Of a stretch of 47,423 nt of DNA, positions 1 through 9,436 are shown in pieces. Source of the stretch: Opitutia bacterium (lineage in GTDB: Bacteria; Verrucomicrobiota; Verrucomicrobiia; Opitutales; UBA953). The stretch lies in the NCBI GenBank assembly GCA_947378845.1, contig CANCLQ010000006.1, positions 1 through 47,423 on the forward strand. Direction: 5' to 3'. The position numbers and the translations under genes were made by a program. The notes under the pieces were generated by a model that saw only the letters and a list, made by a program, of their open reading frames with translations, did not search any database and was not told the origin of the DNA. Position 1 is the stretch's first letter; the number at the start of each line of letters is the position of its first letter.

Positions 1-201
1 GAAGACCGGATGGTGAAGCGTTACATGAATACCGTCAGTGGTCGTCCCGTGGATCGCGATGACAACCGGATGCAAGATGAACGCACGGCTTACGCTGAAC
101 TTTTAACCCGCAAGGCCGTCCAGCCTTCCGAAATCGAACAAACCCAAAATCCACGCAGTCGTTCAGCCCGTCTTCGGGCGGTACGCAAAACTGTCGCATG
201 A
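1..201 (+). CDS. rsmH: 16S rRNA (cytosine-1402-N4)-methyltransferase, C-terminal end
   Basis: Only the last 66 codons are in the window; the reading frame is open from base 1 and ends with TGA at 199-201. The tail contains the conserved RsmH/MraW ending: EDRMVKR at the start, then LTRKAVQPSEIE and NPRSRSARLRAV, equivalent to the family's 'EDRxVK...LTKKPxxPSxxE...NPRSRSAKLR'. RsmH methylates C1402 of 16S rRNA using SAM and is normally the second gene of the dcw cluster. The stop overlaps the next start in ATGA. Identification rests on the C-terminal motif plus position; the catalytic domain is outside the window. Confidence 0.9.
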   Translation, partial: EDRMVKRYMNTVSGRPVDRDDNRMQDERTAYAELLTRKAVQPSEIEQTQNPRSRSARLRAVRKTVA

Positions 202-584
202 GCTCACGCCGTTTCCTCACCGGACTTTTTGTCATTCTCACCATCGCCACCTTCGCGTTGGGTTTAATCAACGTTATGAAGCTGCGCTTGCAGGCCGATG
301 ATGTGGGTGGTCGCATTGTCCGTATCGAACGTTCGATACGTGATTCCCAAAAAGAACTCGATGCCTTGAAACGTCAGCGCGATTTATCACAGGACACCTT
401 ACAACTCATTCAACGCGTGGGGGAAGATTTGAAACCGCCCGCTCCAGAACAGGTAACTTGGTTGCGCTTAGCCCCAGGGCTCACTGCCGCCGTGCCTCGC
501 AAAAATACTTTGAGCCCGCGAATGACAGCGCTCGATATCGCATTCCGTCCCTTGGCGGAACAGGAGGGTAGCCGGACGCGATGA
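198..584 (+). CDS. ftsL: FtsL-like bitopic division protein
   Basis: 128 aa, with a very short cytoplasmic N-terminus (MSSRR), one membrane segment at about residues 6-26, then a predicted coiled coil (about 30-75, heptad-like with Arg/Glu/Lys). This is the architecture of FtsL, which pairs with FtsB and FtsQ to activate FtsW/FtsI at the septum. Sequence is poorly conserved in this family, so the call depends mainly on topology and on the position between rsmH and ftsI. It starts in an ATGA overlap with rsmH and its stop overlaps the ftsI start at 581. The C-terminal 45 residues are proline-rich and not coiled. Confidence 0.75.
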   Translation: MSSRRFLTGLFVILTIATFALGLINVMKLRLQADDVGGRIVRIERSIRDSQKELDALKRQRDLSQDTLQLIQRVGEDLKPPAPEQVTWLRLAPGLTAAVPRKNTLSPRMTALDIAFRPLAEQEGSRTR

Positions 585-2374
585 CCCTGCCTCAAGCCAG
601 GCAAAAGCGTTTCCTTTTGCTTGCCTGGCTCGTGTCCCTTTGCTTCGTCGCGGTGATCGCACGCTTGGTGTGGCTGCATTGGATTGAAGCCCCCGAGCTC
701 TGTGCCGAAGCGTTACAGGCCCGTAATGTCTTTGAAGAGAAAGACTGCCGGCGGGGGGAGATTCGCGATTCGCAGAATAACATTTTAGCGGTTTCGGAAG
801 ATGTGTGGGACATCGGCGTGGATCCACAGTCGCTGAAGAAAGAAGAATTCAACCGCATCGGCGAAGTCGCCCTGGCCTTAAACTTACCGGCCCCAGTTGT
901 TAACGAAGCGTTTCGTCGCGCGCCGCGCATGGATGCAGATGGCAACGAACGCCCCGTGCGTTGGGTGGTCTTAGCACATGAATGCAACGAAGCGATGGTG
1001 AAGAAAATCAAGGCCCTCAATATTAAGGCCCTACGTGCCGAGTTAAAATACCACCGCAATTATCCGAAGGGTTCGCTGGCGGCACACGTCATTGGTTACA
1101 TTAATAAAGAAGGCCAGCCCACGGGAGGCATCGAGAAAGCGTTACAGCCTTTTCTGCAGGGGCAAAAAGGTTGGATTGAATCAGAGCGTGACGGTCGTCG
1201 TCGGGAAATTGCCAGCATTCGTCTGCGCGAGGTGACCCCAGTGGATGGCAACACGGTCGTCTTAACCCTCAATAGTTTCGTCCAGAAATCGTGCGAAGAT
1301 GCGTTGGCCGCCGCAGTCGCCCGCTACAATCCTATCAGCGGCGTGATCATTGTGAGCGAACCCAAGACGGGTCGTATTCTGGGTTTAGCGAATTGGCCGA
1401 CGTTTGATTTAAATAACTATTTTGATGCGAAGCTCGCGCCGATGGACAGCCAGCGCAATCGCTCGGTCTCAGATATTTATGAGCCGGGTTCGGTTTTTAA
1501 AATTGTTTCCATTTCAGGGGCGCTGGAGGAGCGTCTTATCACGCCCAATTCGGTGTACGACTGCAGTCTCGCCACGGCGCCTTACCACGGCCGGATGATT
1601 TCGTTGCCCGGGGATTCGCACCCGATTGGCACGGTGACGGTACGCGACATCGTGCGAGAATCATCGAACCGTGGCACGGTGCAGATTGGCATGTTGTACG
1701 CCGAGCGTTTGGGTGAAGACCGTTTTTATAATTTAATTAAATCGTTTGGCTTCGGTAGCAGCACGCAGCTCATCACGGGCGCGGAAGTGCCGGGGCTTTT
1801 AATTAAGCCGGAAAACTGGGACGGCATTAGCATTTCCCGGATTCCGATGGGCCACTCGGTGAGTGTCACGGCGATGCAGATGCACTATGCCATGTCGGTC
1901 ATTGCGGCGGACGGTTTACTGATGCAGCCGCAGTTGGTATTACGCGTGGAAGATTCCAAGACGCGCGAGCCGATCGTGAATTACCTGCCGCATGCCCGGG
2001 CTCGGGCCATTAAGAGTAGCACGGCAACGCAAGTGGCTCAATTATTGCGCGCGGTTTGTGGTAAGGGTGGTACGGCCCCGATTGCCGATATTCCCGGCTA
2101 TGAAGTGGCAGGCAAGACGGGCACGACGCAAAAACTGATTAACGGGAAATATTCGAGCACGCACCACGTGGCCTCGTTTGCCGGCTTCTTCCCCGTGAAT
2201 GATCCTCGTTTAGCCATTACCGTCATCATTGATGACCCCCAAGGGGAAGGCGTCGCTTACGGCGGCAAAGTTTCCGCTCCGATTTTCCGCGAGGTCGCCG
2301 AAAATTGTATTCGTTGGTTAGAAATTCCTCCTGCCACCGCTGCCGGCCGCAGTGTCGTCAGCAACCATCCATGA
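581..2374 (+). CDS. ftsI: Septal peptidoglycan transpeptidase, class B PBP (FtsI/PBP3)
   Basis: 597 aa. A membrane anchor lies at about residues 10-30, then a dimerisation/pedestal domain (including RRGEIRD near 58-63), then a penicillin-binding transpeptidase domain from about 230. The three active-site motifs are present: SVFK (304-307, the Ser acyl-enzyme nucleophile, with Val where Thr is usual), SSN (361-363) and KTGT (512-515). There is no C-terminal PASTA domain. It cross-links septal peptidoglycan together with the FtsW glycosyltransferase encoded at 8222. The start overlaps ftsL and the stop overlaps murE by ATGA, consistent with translational coupling along the cluster. Confidence 0.95.
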   Translation: MTLPQARQKRFLLLAWLVSLCFVAVIARLVWLHWIEAPELCAEALQARNVFEEKDCRRGEIRDSQNNILAVSEDVWDIGVDPQSLKKEEFNRIGEVALALNLPAPVVNEAFRRAPRMDADGNERPVRWVVLAHECNEAMVKKIKALNIKALRAELKYHRNYPKGSLAAHVIGYINKEGQPTGGIEKALQPFLQGQKGWIESERDGRRREIASIRLREVTPVDGNTVVLTLNSFVQKSCEDALAAAVARYNPISGVIIVSEPKTGRILGLANWPTFDLNNYFDAKLAPMDSQRNRSVSDIYEPGSVFKIVSISGALEERLITPNSVYDCSLATAPYHGRMISLPGDSHPIGTVTVRDIVRESSNRGTVQIGMLYAERLGEDRFYNLIKSFGFGSSTQLITGAEVPGLLIKPENWDGISISRIPMGHSVSVTAMQMHYAMSVIAADGLLMQPQLVLRVEDSKTREPIVNYLPHARARAIKSSTATQVAQLLRAVCGKGGTAPIADIPGYEVAGKTGTTQKLINGKYSSTHHVASFAGFFPVNDPRLAITVIIDDPQGEGVAYGGKVSAPIFREVAENCIRWLEIPPATAAGRSVVSNHP

Positions 2375-3894
2375 GCCCTGCCACGCTCACACCCCGCACC
2401 GCCGCCATGGAATCACCGACACTCGAAAATTTATTGAAAGGTATTCCGACCTTGGGTCGGGCAGGCGAATGGAATGTGCGCATCACTAATATTGTGACGG
2501 ATAGCCGTCGGATTTTACCGGGATCACTTTTCTTCGCGTTACCTGGTTTGCGGGTGGATGGACATGAGTTTTTAAATGATGTCATTGCGCGGGGGGCGGC
2601 GGCGGTGATTTCGGGTCAGCCCGTTTCAGGTTTACCGGCGGTAGCCGCGGCGCAGGTGGCAGCGCCTCGTCAGGTATTGGCCGAAGTTGCACGCCGATTT
2701 TATGGTCATCCCGAGGCGAAGTTGAAGCTCGTGGGCGTTACGGGTACCAATGGTAAGACCACGGTTACCACTTTATTGCGTCACCTCTTACAGTCGCCCG
2801 AAGAAGCGTGGGGTTTGATTGGAACGGTGCGCTATTATTTAGGACGTCGCTCGGTGCCCTCTTATAAGACCACACCCGAATCGGCCGACCTCGCTGGCTT
2901 CTTTAAACAAATGGCGGAGGCGGGTTGTACGGGGGCTTGCCTGGAAGTGAGTTCGCATGCGTTGCACCAGGATCGGGTACATGGTTTTCATTTTGCCGCC
3001 GCGGCCTTCACCAATTTAACGCGCGACCACGTTGATTACCACGGTGACCTGGAAAGTTACTTTGCAGCCAAGCAGGGACTCTTTGATGGCCACACGGGTT
3101 CGGTGCCTGATGTGTGCGTGATTAATACGGATGACCCCTCAGGTAAAATTTTGGCCGAAGCCTGTCGCCGTCGTGGACGGGTGATCACTTTTGGAGTCAG
3201 TGCAGACGCAGACTTGCGCGCCACCGAAATTGCCTACCACCCACGTGGCGCGAAATTCACGGTCCAGTGGCAAGGCGCCGCGGCGAAATTTAATTCTCCG
3301 CTGCCAGGTGATTACAACGTCTCCAATGTTTTGTGTGCTTTGGCCTTGGTTGCTTCGTTGGGACGTGACCCCTTAAAACTTTCCTCAGCTTTAGAATCTT
3401 TTGACGGTGTGCCAGGTCGCATGGAACGGGTGGAAGTTGGACAAGCCTTCCCCGTTTTCGTGGATTACGCACACACCGACGACGCCCTGCGTAATGTTTT
3501 GCGCATGTTACGTCCGATCACACCCGGTCGGGTGCTCGTTGTCTTTGGTTGTGGGGGCAATCGGGATCGCGGCAAGCGACCCGCTATGACGCAAGCAGTG
3601 GTCGATGGTGCGGACTTAGCGTGGGCGACCGCTGACAATCCACGCAAGGAAGCCATCGAAACTATTTTCGATGATATGCGAAGTGGGGTTTCTAATTTAG
3701 CAAAGGTTGAATTTGTGCCTGACCGTCGCGAAGCCATTCGTCGCGCCCTAGCCGCGGCCCAACCGAACGACTGTGTGCTCATTGCGGGCAAGGGTCATGA
3801 AACCACGCAAGAGTTCCACGACACGGTGGTGCCGTTTGATGACCGTGCAGTGGTGAGAAATATTTTAGAGCTTCGGAGGGGTTCACTGTCATGA
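2371..3894 (+). CDS. murE: UDP-MurNAc-L-Ala-D-Glu: meso-diaminopimelate ligase
   Basis: 507 aa from the ATG at 2371, chosen over an upstream in-frame start at 2305 because it makes the ATGA overlap with ftsI seen throughout the cluster; ATG 2407 is also possible. Mur ligase fold: N-terminal substrate domain, P-loop GTNGKT at 125-130, the Lys (about 234) expected to be carbamylated, and the specificity motif DNPRKE at 422-427. DNPR is the signature for meso-diaminopimelate rather than lysine, so the cell wall is predicted to be of the DAP type. It adds the third residue of the stem peptide in the cytoplasm with ATP hydrolysis. Confidence 0.95.
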   Translation: MSPATLTPRTAAMESPTLENLLKGIPTLGRAGEWNVRITNIVTDSRRILPGSLFFALPGLRVDGHEFLNDVIARGAAAVISGQPVSGLPAVAAAQVAAPRQVLAEVARRFYGHPEAKLKLVGVTGTNGKTTVTTLLRHLLQSPEEAWGLIGTVRYYLGRRSVPSYKTTPESADLAGFFKQMAEAGCTGACLEVSSHALHQDRVHGFHFAAAAFTNLTRDHVDYHGDLESYFAAKQGLFDGHTGSVPDVCVINTDDPSGKILAEACRRRGRVITFGVSADADLRATEIAYHPRGAKFTVQWQGAAAKFNSPLPGDYNVSNVLCALALVASLGRDPLKLSSALESFDGVPGRMERVEVGQAFPVFVDYAHTDDALRNVLRMLRPITPGRVLVVFGCGGNRDRGKRPAMTQAVVDGADLAWATADNPRKEAIETIFDDMRSGVSNLAKVEFVPDRREAIRRALAAAQPNDCVLIAGKGHETTQEFHDTVVPFDDRAVVRNILELRRGSLS

Positions 3895-5264
3895 GTGTAA
3901 CTTTTGCGCCCGAGCTTTTGGCTCAGTGGTCTCTGGGTCGTTGGTCGAAGTCGCCCCTAGCTCCGATTCACGGTTTCGGTACGGACACGCGGACGTTGTC
4001 CACCGGCGATGCCTTTATTGCGATTAAGACCGAACGTCGGGATGGCCATGATTACTTAAGTGAAGCCCGCCAGCGCGGTGCGGCCTGTGCCTTGGTTGCC
4101 CAGGCGGTCGCCGATGAATTACCTCAATTGATTGTGGATGATACCCAAGCGGGCTTGCGCCGAATTGCAGCTGGGTGGCGTCAGCAATTCGCAGGTACGG
4201 TCATTGGCGTTACCGGTAGTGTGGGCAAAACTTCGACCAAGGATTTGTTGGGTGCACTCTTAGGTCCGTCGGCTTTCATCACCGAGGCCAACCTCAACAA
4301 TTTAATCGGGGTGCCCTTGATGTTGTTGCGCTTGGATAATGCGAAGCATCGCTTCGCGGTGATTGAAGCCGGCATGAGTGTACCGGGAGAATTAAGAATT
4401 TCGGCGGAAGTGATGCGTCCCAACTTAGCCATAGTGACGGCGGTCGCTCCCGTGCACTTGGCGGGCGTGGCATCATTGGCGGGTGTGGCCCGAGAGAAAT
4501 CGGCTCTGGTTGCCGCACTGTCGACGAGTGGAAAAGCCATTATGCCTGCGAGCTTGTTGGCGTGGCCCGACTTCAAGCCCTTTGCTGCGCAAACTTTGGC
4601 GGTACAATTTGAGGGTGAAGCCGCTCCCGCCGTTAAGCCGGCACGATTAATTTTGGCGTCTCTGCAATCGAAGGGCACACAACGCAACCTGGTCTTGGAT
4701 GGCGAAGCGTACGCACTGGCTGCGATTTCCGATGGCTTAGCGCGTAACGCCGCGTTGGCGATTGTGGCCGCACGTGAAGTGGGAGTGAGCGTCGCCGCGA
4801 TTCGCGCGGCACTGAGCAGTTGGTTGCCGCCTGTCGGTCGAGGCAGCGTCCACGTTGTGGCTAACCAAAAATTCTATATCGACTGTTATAATTCCAGCCC
4901 CGCTTCGTTGCTCGACGCCGCCCAGTGCTTTCACCGTCTGAGTGCGGACGAGACCCGACCACGTTTATTTGTGATTGGGGGTATGGCCGAACTCGGCGCT
5001 CAAGCAGCAACGTTGCATCGTGAGTGCGGTGCGAATTTACCCGTGCGGGCAGGGGATGTAGTGGTGGGCTGGTCGGGCGATGTCGCGGACCTGCTTGCGG
5101 GTATCAAGGTTGCGGACGTTCAAAAAGTTTTGGCCTCCTCGCTAGCGGAAGTGGCGGACCTCATCGGCCGTCACCACGGTTATATTTTTGTTAAGGGAAG
5201 TCGATCGTGTGCCTTGGAGCGCACTCTGCCCGCTAACCTTCAATCCCAAATCTCCTTTCACTAA
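3891..5264 (+). CDS. murF: UDP-MurNAc-tripeptide: D-alanyl-D-alanine ligase
   Basis: 457 aa, Mur ligase family. The P-loop reads GSVGKT (109-114), the MurF-type variant of GTNGKT, followed by the TEANLNNLIG segment near 132 and the CYNSSPASL motif (equivalent to DxYNANP in the family) in the last third. It adds D-Ala-D-Ala, made by Ddl (12797), to the MurE product to complete UDP-MurNAc-pentapeptide. The start is in an ATGA overlap with murE; a 3-nt gap follows before mraY. Confidence 0.93.
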   Translation: MSVTFAPELLAQWSLGRWSKSPLAPIHGFGTDTRTLSTGDAFIAIKTERRDGHDYLSEARQRGAACALVAQAVADELPQLIVDDTQAGLRRIAAGWRQQFAGTVIGVTGSVGKTSTKDLLGALLGPSAFITEANLNNLIGVPLMLLRLDNAKHRFAVIEAGMSVPGELRISAEVMRPNLAIVTAVAPVHLAGVASLAGVAREKSALVAALSTSGKAIMPASLLAWPDFKPFAAQTLAVQFEGEAAPAVKPARLILASLQSKGTQRNLVLDGEAYALAAISDGLARNAALAIVAAREVGVSVAAIRAALSSWLPPVGRGSVHVVANQKFYIDCYNSSPASLLDAAQCFHRLSADETRPRLFVIGGMAELGAQAATLHRECGANLPVRAGDVVVGWSGDVADLLAGIKVADVQKVLASSLAEVADLIGRHHGYIFVKGSRSCALERTLPANLQSQISFH

Positions 5265-5267
5265 GCT

Positions 5268-6380
5268 ATGCTTTATTACTTACATAATTTAGAATCTGTT
5301 TGGGGTCCGTTCCGCCTGTTCGAATACATTTCGGTGCGTGCCTTGTTGGCGGGGTTCACCGCGTTGGTACTCGGTATGCTTTTTTCGCGTCGGATGATTA
5401 ACGCCCTGGCGGTTTTACGTCAGCCTGAACGTTCGGCGAAACTTATGGGAGAGCTCGCCAAAGAAGGCGGGAAGGTTCCGACCATGGGCGGCTTGTTGAT
5501 TGGGGCGGCGGTGGTGCCAGCGATCTTACTTTGGGCGCAGCCCAACGTTCTGGTTTTAGCGACCCTGTTTTGTCTGGTCGGTATGGGAGGAGTCGGCCTT
5601 TGGGATGATTGGTTGAAGGTGAAGCATAACAGCGCCGACGGTATTTCGGGTCGCACTAAATTAGCGGGTCAGGCCCTGGTGGCACTCGGTGCATTGTTCA
5701 TTGTTTTATGTGACGCTAACTATCGCACGAGCCTGTGCGAAATTTGGTTACCGATTTTAAATGGCCCCATTTGGTCGGCCGACTCCTTGGGTTTACCCTT
5801 CGTCGTTTGCCTGTGCATTGCTGCACTCTTTATTATTTTGGTCTGCGTGGGTTGTTCGAATGCGGTGAACTTGACGGATGGCTTAGACGGACTCGCGATT
5901 GGTTGCGTTTTAATTACGACTTTAATTTTAGGACTCGTGGCTTACTTGGTGGGTAATCACATCTTTGCCAGTTACCTGCGGATTAGTTATGTGCCAGGTG
6001 CGGGTGAGTTGGCGATTTTCGCTTCGGCCTTGATTGGCGGCAGTTTGGTTTTCCTTTGGCACAACGCTGCCCCCGCCGAATTGTACATGGGTGATGTCGG
6101 GGCACTCGGCCTAGGCGGCGCATTAGGTTGCATGGCGTGTTTAATGCACCAGCCATTCTTATTGGCGATTGTGGGCGGCGTATTTGTGATTGAGGCCTTG
6201 TCGGTGATGTTACAGGTCGCCTACTTTAAACGTACGGGTGGTCAGCGTTTATTTTTAATGACGCCGATTCACCACCACTTCCAAAAACTCGGATGGCCGT
6301 CCACGAAGGTCGTTATCCGTTTCTGGATTCTCTCACTCCTTTGCGGACTACTTGGTCTGCTCACGCTGAAGATTCGATGA
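5268..6380 (+). CDS. mraY: Phospho-MurNAc-pentapeptide translocase
   Basis: 370 aa polytopic membrane protein (about ten membrane segments). Family motifs are visible: GKVPTMGGLLIG near 68-79, the DDWLK segment near 117, NLTDGLDGLA near 200 (Asp residues binding Mg2+ and UDP) and the HHHFQKLGW loop near 341. It transfers phospho-MurNAc-pentapeptide to undecaprenyl phosphate to make lipid I at the inner face of the membrane. It starts 3 nt after murF with no Shine-Dalgarno sequence, and its stop overlaps the murD start. Confidence 0.96.
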   Translation: MLYYLHNLESVWGPFRLFEYISVRALLAGFTALVLGMLFSRRMINALAVLRQPERSAKLMGELAKEGGKVPTMGGLLIGAAVVPAILLWAQPNVLVLATLFCLVGMGGVGLWDDWLKVKHNSADGISGRTKLAGQALVALGALFIVLCDANYRTSLCEIWLPILNGPIWSADSLGLPFVVCLCIAALFIILVCVGCSNAVNLTDGLDGLAIGCVLITTLILGLVAYLVGNHIFASYLRISYVPGAGELAIFASALIGGSLVFLWHNAAPAELYMGDVGALGLGGALGCMACLMHQPFLLAIVGGVFVIEALSVMLQVAYFKRTGGQRLFLMTPIHHHFQKLGWPSTKVVIRFWILSLLCGLLGLLTLKIR

Positions 6381-7651
6381 ACGAATTCCCTGAACATCTC
6401 CGTAGTCGATTGACTCGACCAGCTGCCGTTCTGGGTGCTGGGGTGAGTGGTCGTGCGGTCGCTGAAGCGCTGAACCTAGCTGGTTTTGCTTCGGTGATTT
6501 ATGATGAGAAGGGTGAGAACCGACAATTTACGGCCGAAGAAGCGAAACGTCACGATCTCGTGATTTACAGTCCAGGTTTTCCTCAACCTCACCCATGGTT
6601 GCTGGCGGCGCGTCGAGCTGGCTTGCTGTGTTTAAGTGAATTAGACTTTGGGGCTATTCTTTGGGGCGGTGCTTCGATCGCGATTACGGGTACCAATGGT
6701 AAGACTACTCTAACTGAATTCCTTTCGTTCGCACATAAACGCGCCGGCATGAATGCGATTGCGTGCGGCAATATCGGTCTACCTTTAACGGCATTGGCGA
6801 ATACTTCTTCGAATGCTGCTTTCTTAGCGGTCGTAGAAGTAAGTTCATTCCAAGGTGAAGACTTGAGACACTTTTCGCCGGAGACAGTTTTGTGGATTAA
6901 TTTTGATGAAGATCACTTGGACCGTCACGGTGACCTCGAAAGTTATTTCCGCGCGAAATATAAACTCATCGAGCGGATGGTGCCCGGCGGCACTTTAATT
7001 GTCGGCGAATCCGTAGTGGCCACAGCGAAACAATTTGGAATCGAACTGCCGCCTGAAACAATCGTTGCGACGCGTGCAGATATTGAGGGTTCAATTCCTG
7101 CAGGCAGTATTTTTGAATCGTGGCCACAGCGCGAGAACTGGGCGATAGCGGTACGTTATTGGCAATCCAAGGGTATTGCTCTGCGCATTCTCGAGGAGTC
7201 GGCCCGCCTCTTCCGTCCCGCTCCGCATCGTTTACGGAAGGTCGCTGAAGCACGTGGTATTGAATACTGGAATGACTCCAAAGGAACTAATTTTCACGCG
7301 GTGCATGCGGCCTTGGCTCAATTTGATATTCCTGTCCGCTGGATCGGGGGAGGTAAATGGAAGGGTGGAGACTTGAAGCGTTTTGTTGAGCAAGTCGCGC
7401 CGCGAATTGATACCGCCTATTTAATCGGCGAGACCGGTCCTGAATTACTCAATACTTTTCAGGCGCTCGGTAAGCCGGCCTTCTATTTCGATTCATTGCA
7501 GGATGCAGTCGTAGCTGCTGCGCGCGATGCGCACGGGCCGATGGCGATTTTACTCAGTCCTGGTTTTTCCAGTTTCGATATGTTTGCGGGTTACGCTGAA
7601 CGCGGACTCGTTTTCGAACGCGCTGCCACCGCTCTTTCTAACCGCACCTAA
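6377..7651 (+). CDS. murD: UDP-MurNAc-L-alanine: D-glutamate ligase
   Basis: 424 aa from ATG 6377 (ATGA overlap with mraY; an upstream in-frame ATG at 6293 lies deep inside mraY and is rejected). It has a Rossmann-like N-terminus (AVLGAGVSGRAVAE), P-loop GTNGKT at 105-110, the EVSSFQ segment in the central domain, and the NDSKGTNFHA motif typical of MurD. It adds D-Glu to UDP-MurNAc-L-Ala in the cytoplasm. There is a 28-nt gap before the LysM gene. Confidence 0.95.
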   Translation: MNEFPEHLRSRLTRPAAVLGAGVSGRAVAEALNLAGFASVIYDEKGENRQFTAEEAKRHDLVIYSPGFPQPHPWLLAARRAGLLCLSELDFGAILWGGASIAITGTNGKTTLTEFLSFAHKRAGMNAIACGNIGLPLTALANTSSNAAFLAVVEVSSFQGEDLRHFSPETVLWINFDEDHLDRHGDLESYFRAKYKLIERMVPGGTLIVGESVVATAKQFGIELPPETIVATRADIEGSIPAGSIFESWPQRENWAIAVRYWQSKGIALRILEESARLFRPAPHRLRKVAEARGIEYWNDSKGTNFHAVHAALAQFDIPVRWIGGGKWKGGDLKRFVEQVAPRIDTAYLIGETGPELLNTFQALGKPAFYFDSLQDAVVAAARDAHGPMAILLSPGFSSFDMFAGYAERGLVFERAATALSNRT

Positions 7652-7679
7652 TTTCCTCAACCCAAACCCACATACACAC

Positions 7680-8201
7680 ATGCGTCCTATCATCACCGTT
7701 ACTGCCGTCGTGCTTCTGCACCTCTGCGTTATCGCCGTCCTCGTTGGAGTGAACGGCTGTCGAAGCACTTCGGGCTTCGAAAGAGAACCTGACCTTGCGG
7801 CTTACTCCGCTGGGGCTCGCTCCTCTTTCCCGGCTCCGAGTATCGCGACACCTAAGCCCAGCGTCGTTAATGCTTCTGGTCCAGTCGGACCTGGCGGCGT
7901 TTACGTAGTTACCGCCACCGATACACTACTCTCGATCGCAACGCGCGAGAATGTATCTCTGACTGCTCTTTGTGCAGCAAACGGTTTACCAAAGAATGCT
8001 TCACTCCGTGCCGGACAAAGAATTAAAATTCCTGCGCCCGCTCCCGTGAAGACGACCAAGCCTGCGACAACGACCAAGCCTGCTGCGGCTAAGCCAGTGC
8101 CTGCTGCTCCTGTTCCAGTTTTTACGCCGTTAAAGATTGTTCCTCTCTCGGGTGCGGCTGCTCCAGCAGCAACCGACACAGCTAAGCCAGCAAAGCAGTA
8201 A
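7680..8201 (+). CDS. LysM-domain lipoprotein-like protein inside the dcw cluster
   Basis: 173 aa from ATG 7680; an earlier in-frame start at 7527 lies inside murD. The N-terminus has a hydrophobic segment (about 4-24) ending in VNGC (Cys27), a plausible lipobox, so it is probably a lipoprotein or a membrane-anchored secreted protein. One LysM domain spans about 74-118 (YVVTATDTLLSIATREN... LRAGQRIKIP), which binds glycan chains of peptidoglycan. The remainder is a Pro/Ala/Lys/Thr-rich flexible tail, including a PATTTKPAAAKPVPAAP repeat-like stretch. It sits between murD and ftsW, where no LysM gene occurs in the standard cluster. A role in septal peptidoglycan binding is inferred from position only. 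Confidence 0.8.
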   Translation: MRPIITVTAVVLLHLCVIAVLVGVNGCRSTSGFEREPDLAAYSAGARSSFPAPSIATPKPSVVNASGPVGPGGVYVVTATDTLLSIATRENVSLTALCAANGLPKNASLRAGQRIKIPAPAPVKTTKPATTTKPAAAKPVPAAPVPVFTPLKIVPLSGAAAPAATDTAKPAKQ

Positions 8202-8221
8202 GCTAAAGGGTCAGTCTCACC

Positions 8222-9436
8222 ATGATCATCGCATTAAAGAAGGAGAGTCCCCGTCATCTGGGGACCTATGCCTTCTGGATTGCGGTGATTGCGGTGGGGC
8301 TGGTGGGCTTCGGTTTATTAAACCAGTATAGTGCGGGCATTTCGCTTTCGTCTAAGAATCGCACGCAGGCATTTGAGCGGCAAATGATGTATGTGCCGTT
8401 TGCCTTTTTGGCTGGTTGGTTGGCTTATCGTGTAAACTTGGATCGCTTGCGACAGTACCGTTGGGAAATTCTGTGGATTGCGATGGGTGCCTTGGTTTTA
8501 GCACGTATTCCAGGAATCGGCGTCACGGTTAATGGCTCATGGCGCTGGATTGATTTAGGAATTATTCGTTTGCAGGCTTCGGACTTAGGTAAAATCGCGT
8601 TAGTGATTTTTTTATCACATCAATTGGCAGTGATGCAGCGACATACGATAGCACCTAAATTTAAAATATTTAAATTTAGTAGTCGTGAGCCTTATGTATT
8701 TACGCCGCGTGGCTGGCTGGATTTTCGCGAAGGCTTCGTAAAGCCGACGCTTTTAATTGCATTTATTTGTGGGGGTATTGCGCTGGGTCCTGATTTAGGT
8801 ACAATTGTACTGTGTGCGACCGTAGGTTGTGCGATGATGTTAATCTCGGGTGTGCGTATGCAGTATGTAGCCCCCGCAATTTTAGTCGGTGTCATTGGTT
8901 TCGCTTTATTGGTTCTTAACTGGGGAAGTCGCTTGCGACGCTTCACGTCTTTTATGGATCCGTGGGGCAAGCGCGGCGATGAAGCGTACCAACTCTTTGA
9001 GGGCATGGTGGCTTTTGGCGTGGGCGGCATTACTGGCAAGGGTGCAGCGAACGGCTTGCAGGTGCGGGCCTATTTACCTGAAGCGCACACTGACTTCGTC
9101 TTAGCCAATATTGGCGAAGAACACGGCCTGATTGGCACTACTGGTGTCGCTATAGCTTTCTTGGCGATCTTCTGGTTGGCTTATAAAGCGATGCGCTTCA
9201 GTACGGATCTCTACCGTTTGAATGTCTGCTTAGGTGCGACACTTTTCTTGGTTCTACAGGCATTAGTGAACATGGGTGTGGTGACAGGGCTTTTGCCGAC
9301 AAAGGGTATTTCGCTGCCATTCTTAAGTTATGGTGGCACCAACTTAGTCATCATGTCCTGCATGGTAGGATTGATTTTAAATTGTATACGTGATGCTGCT
9401 CGAGTGCCGTTGGTACCGAAGGAGGCACGTATATGA
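8222..9436 (+). CDS. ftsW: Septal peptidoglycan glycosyltransferase, SEDS family
   Basis: 404 aa, about ten membrane segments. SEDS features: NGSWRWIDLGIIRLQASDL near 100-118, a large external loop, and the PTKGISLPFLSYGGTNL segment near 360-376 that marks FtsW/RodA. FtsW polymerises lipid II with FtsI as its partner; both occur in this cluster. An alternative RodA assignment is unlikely given the neighbours. It is followed by murG in an ATGA-type overlap. Confidence 0.94.
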   Translation: MIIALKKESPRHLGTYAFWIAVIAVGLVGFGLLNQYSAGISLSSKNRTQAFERQMMYVPFAFLAGWLAYRVNLDRLRQYRWEILWIAMGALVLARIPGIGVTVNGSWRWIDLGIIRLQASDLGKIALVIFLSHQLAVMQRHTIAPKFKIFKFSSREPYVFTPRGWLDFREGFVKPTLLIAFICGGIALGPDLGTIVLCATVGCAMMLISGVRMQYVAPAILVGVIGFALLVLNWGSRLRRFTSFMDPWGKRGDEAYQLFEGMVAFGVGGITGKGAANGLQVRAYLPEAHTDFVLANIGEEHGLIGTTGVAIAFLAIFWLAYKAMRFSTDLYRLNVCLGATLFLVLQALVNMGVVTGLLPTKGISLPFLSYGGTNLVIMSCMVGLILNCIRDAARVPLVPKEARI

